Source: Planctopirus ephydatiae
Lineage (GTDB): Bacteria > Planctomycetota > Planctomycetia > Planctomycetales > Planctomycetaceae
Length of the DNA: 64,000 nt
Direction: 5' to 3'
NCBI RefSeq assembly: GCF_007752345.1
Contig: NZ_CP036299.1
Span: 4,870,001 to 4,934,000, forward strand
The position numbers and the translations under genes were made by a program. Within the stretch, counting starts at the first letter, position 1; each line of letters opens with the position of its first letter. This document shows, piece by piece, positions 63,822 through 64,000 of this stretch. The notes under the pieces were generated by a model. That model made no database searches, was not told where the DNA came from, and saw only the letters and a list, made by a program, of their open reading frames with translations.

Positions 63822-64000
63822 TCACGAGTGATGAGCGGCGGCGGCGAGTTGCTCGGCGAACTGTTGGATCGAAGTCAATGACTTTTCAAAGCCTGCGGGA
63901 GTTTCGGCACCGTCCAGATGCCTCACAATGGCAGAACCTACAATCGCACCGTCGGCTTTCCCGCGAAGGGCTTCAATCTGGGCCGCCTGGCTGACACCAA
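63822..64000 (-). CDS. trpA: Tryptophan synthase alpha chain, C-terminal part (N-terminus outside window)
   Basis: The last 59 codons of a minus-strand gene are visible. They read GVSQAAQIEALRGKADGAIV then GSAIVRHL, the end of the TIM barrel of TrpA with the phosphate-binding GSAIV loop, and a variable tail ending AAAAHHS. TrpA splits indole-3-glycerol phosphate to indole for TrpB. The start and most of the gene lie beyond the right edge, so partners cannot be seen. Confidence 0.9.
   Translation of the reverse strand, partial: GVSQAAQIEALRGKADGAIVGSAIVRHLDGAETPAGFEKSLTSIQQFAEQLAAAAHHS

Noticed and set aside
1-64000. CRISPR array, tRNA, rRNA, insertion sequence or prophage
   Set aside because: No regularly spaced direct repeats, no cloverleaf I could trust, no transposase or integrase and no phage structural genes were seen. 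A tRNAscan or ISfinder search was not possible here.

Overview
The window looks like chromosomal DNA of a planctomycete, probably of the Planctomycetaceae/Planctopirus type. Pointers are a BBP7-type beta-barrel protein, a DUF1571 protein, DUF6288/DUF6677/DUF6263/DUF6655-like proteins, a CotH protein rich in Gly and Pro, a cobalamin-type ribonucleotide reductase, many short operons and divergent pairs, and mid-range GC. The genus is inferred, not proven. I see no rRNA, tRNA, CRISPR array, transposase or prophage.

Layout. 0-8.3 kb: two coupled membrane-protein genes, a PlsC-type acyltransferase, an ExbB-ExbD-ExbD operon with a membrane protein, an ATP-dependent DNA ligase and a sugar-phosphate transferase. 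8.3-14.1 kb: a 940-bp non-coding stretch with two strong palindromes, a single pilin-like gene facing a BBP7 outer-membrane protein across a perfect terminator hairpin, a class C beta-lactamase-fold hydrolase and a DUF1571 protein. 14.9-20.3 kb: an ABC ATPase coupled to a permease fused to a CPBP protease, a von Willebrand A protein and a WYL regulator. 20.3-23.0 kb: an AT-richer island with a zinc-ribbon membrane protein, repeat-like DNA and a leucine-rich-repeat-like protein. 23-34 kb: a PDZ/HEAT/SGNH esterase fusion, a divergent HpaI-aldolase/Rieske pair, an RsbU-type phosphatase, alkaline phosphatase and envelope proteins. 34-38 kb: a MacB/LolCDE-like ABC exporter operon ending in SlyX.

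38.6-47.8 kb: a 1000-residue lipoprotein, then a CotH-VTC-DUF4956 operon, an alpha/beta hydrolase, and a metallo-beta-lactamase gene flanked on both sides by copies of one palindromic repeat. 47.8-56 kb: NrdJ, two zinc-ribbon proteins, a lipoprotein-like protein and a short-chain dehydrogenase. 56-60.7 kb: a sulfate ABC transporter operon (Rrf2 regulator, binding lipoprotein, CysT, CysW, CysA), with a sigma70-like promoter whose -35 box lies inside an inverted repeat. 60.8-64 kb: an amidohydrolase with an extra N-terminal region, a membrane-anchored dual-specificity phosphatase and the C-terminus of TrpA.

Most of the window is ordinary envelope, transport and housekeeping content. The parts I find most worth attention are the CotH-VTC-DUF4956 operon, the Rrf2 operator in front of the sulfate genes, the palindromic repeat family around the metallo-hydrolase gene, and the domain fusions.
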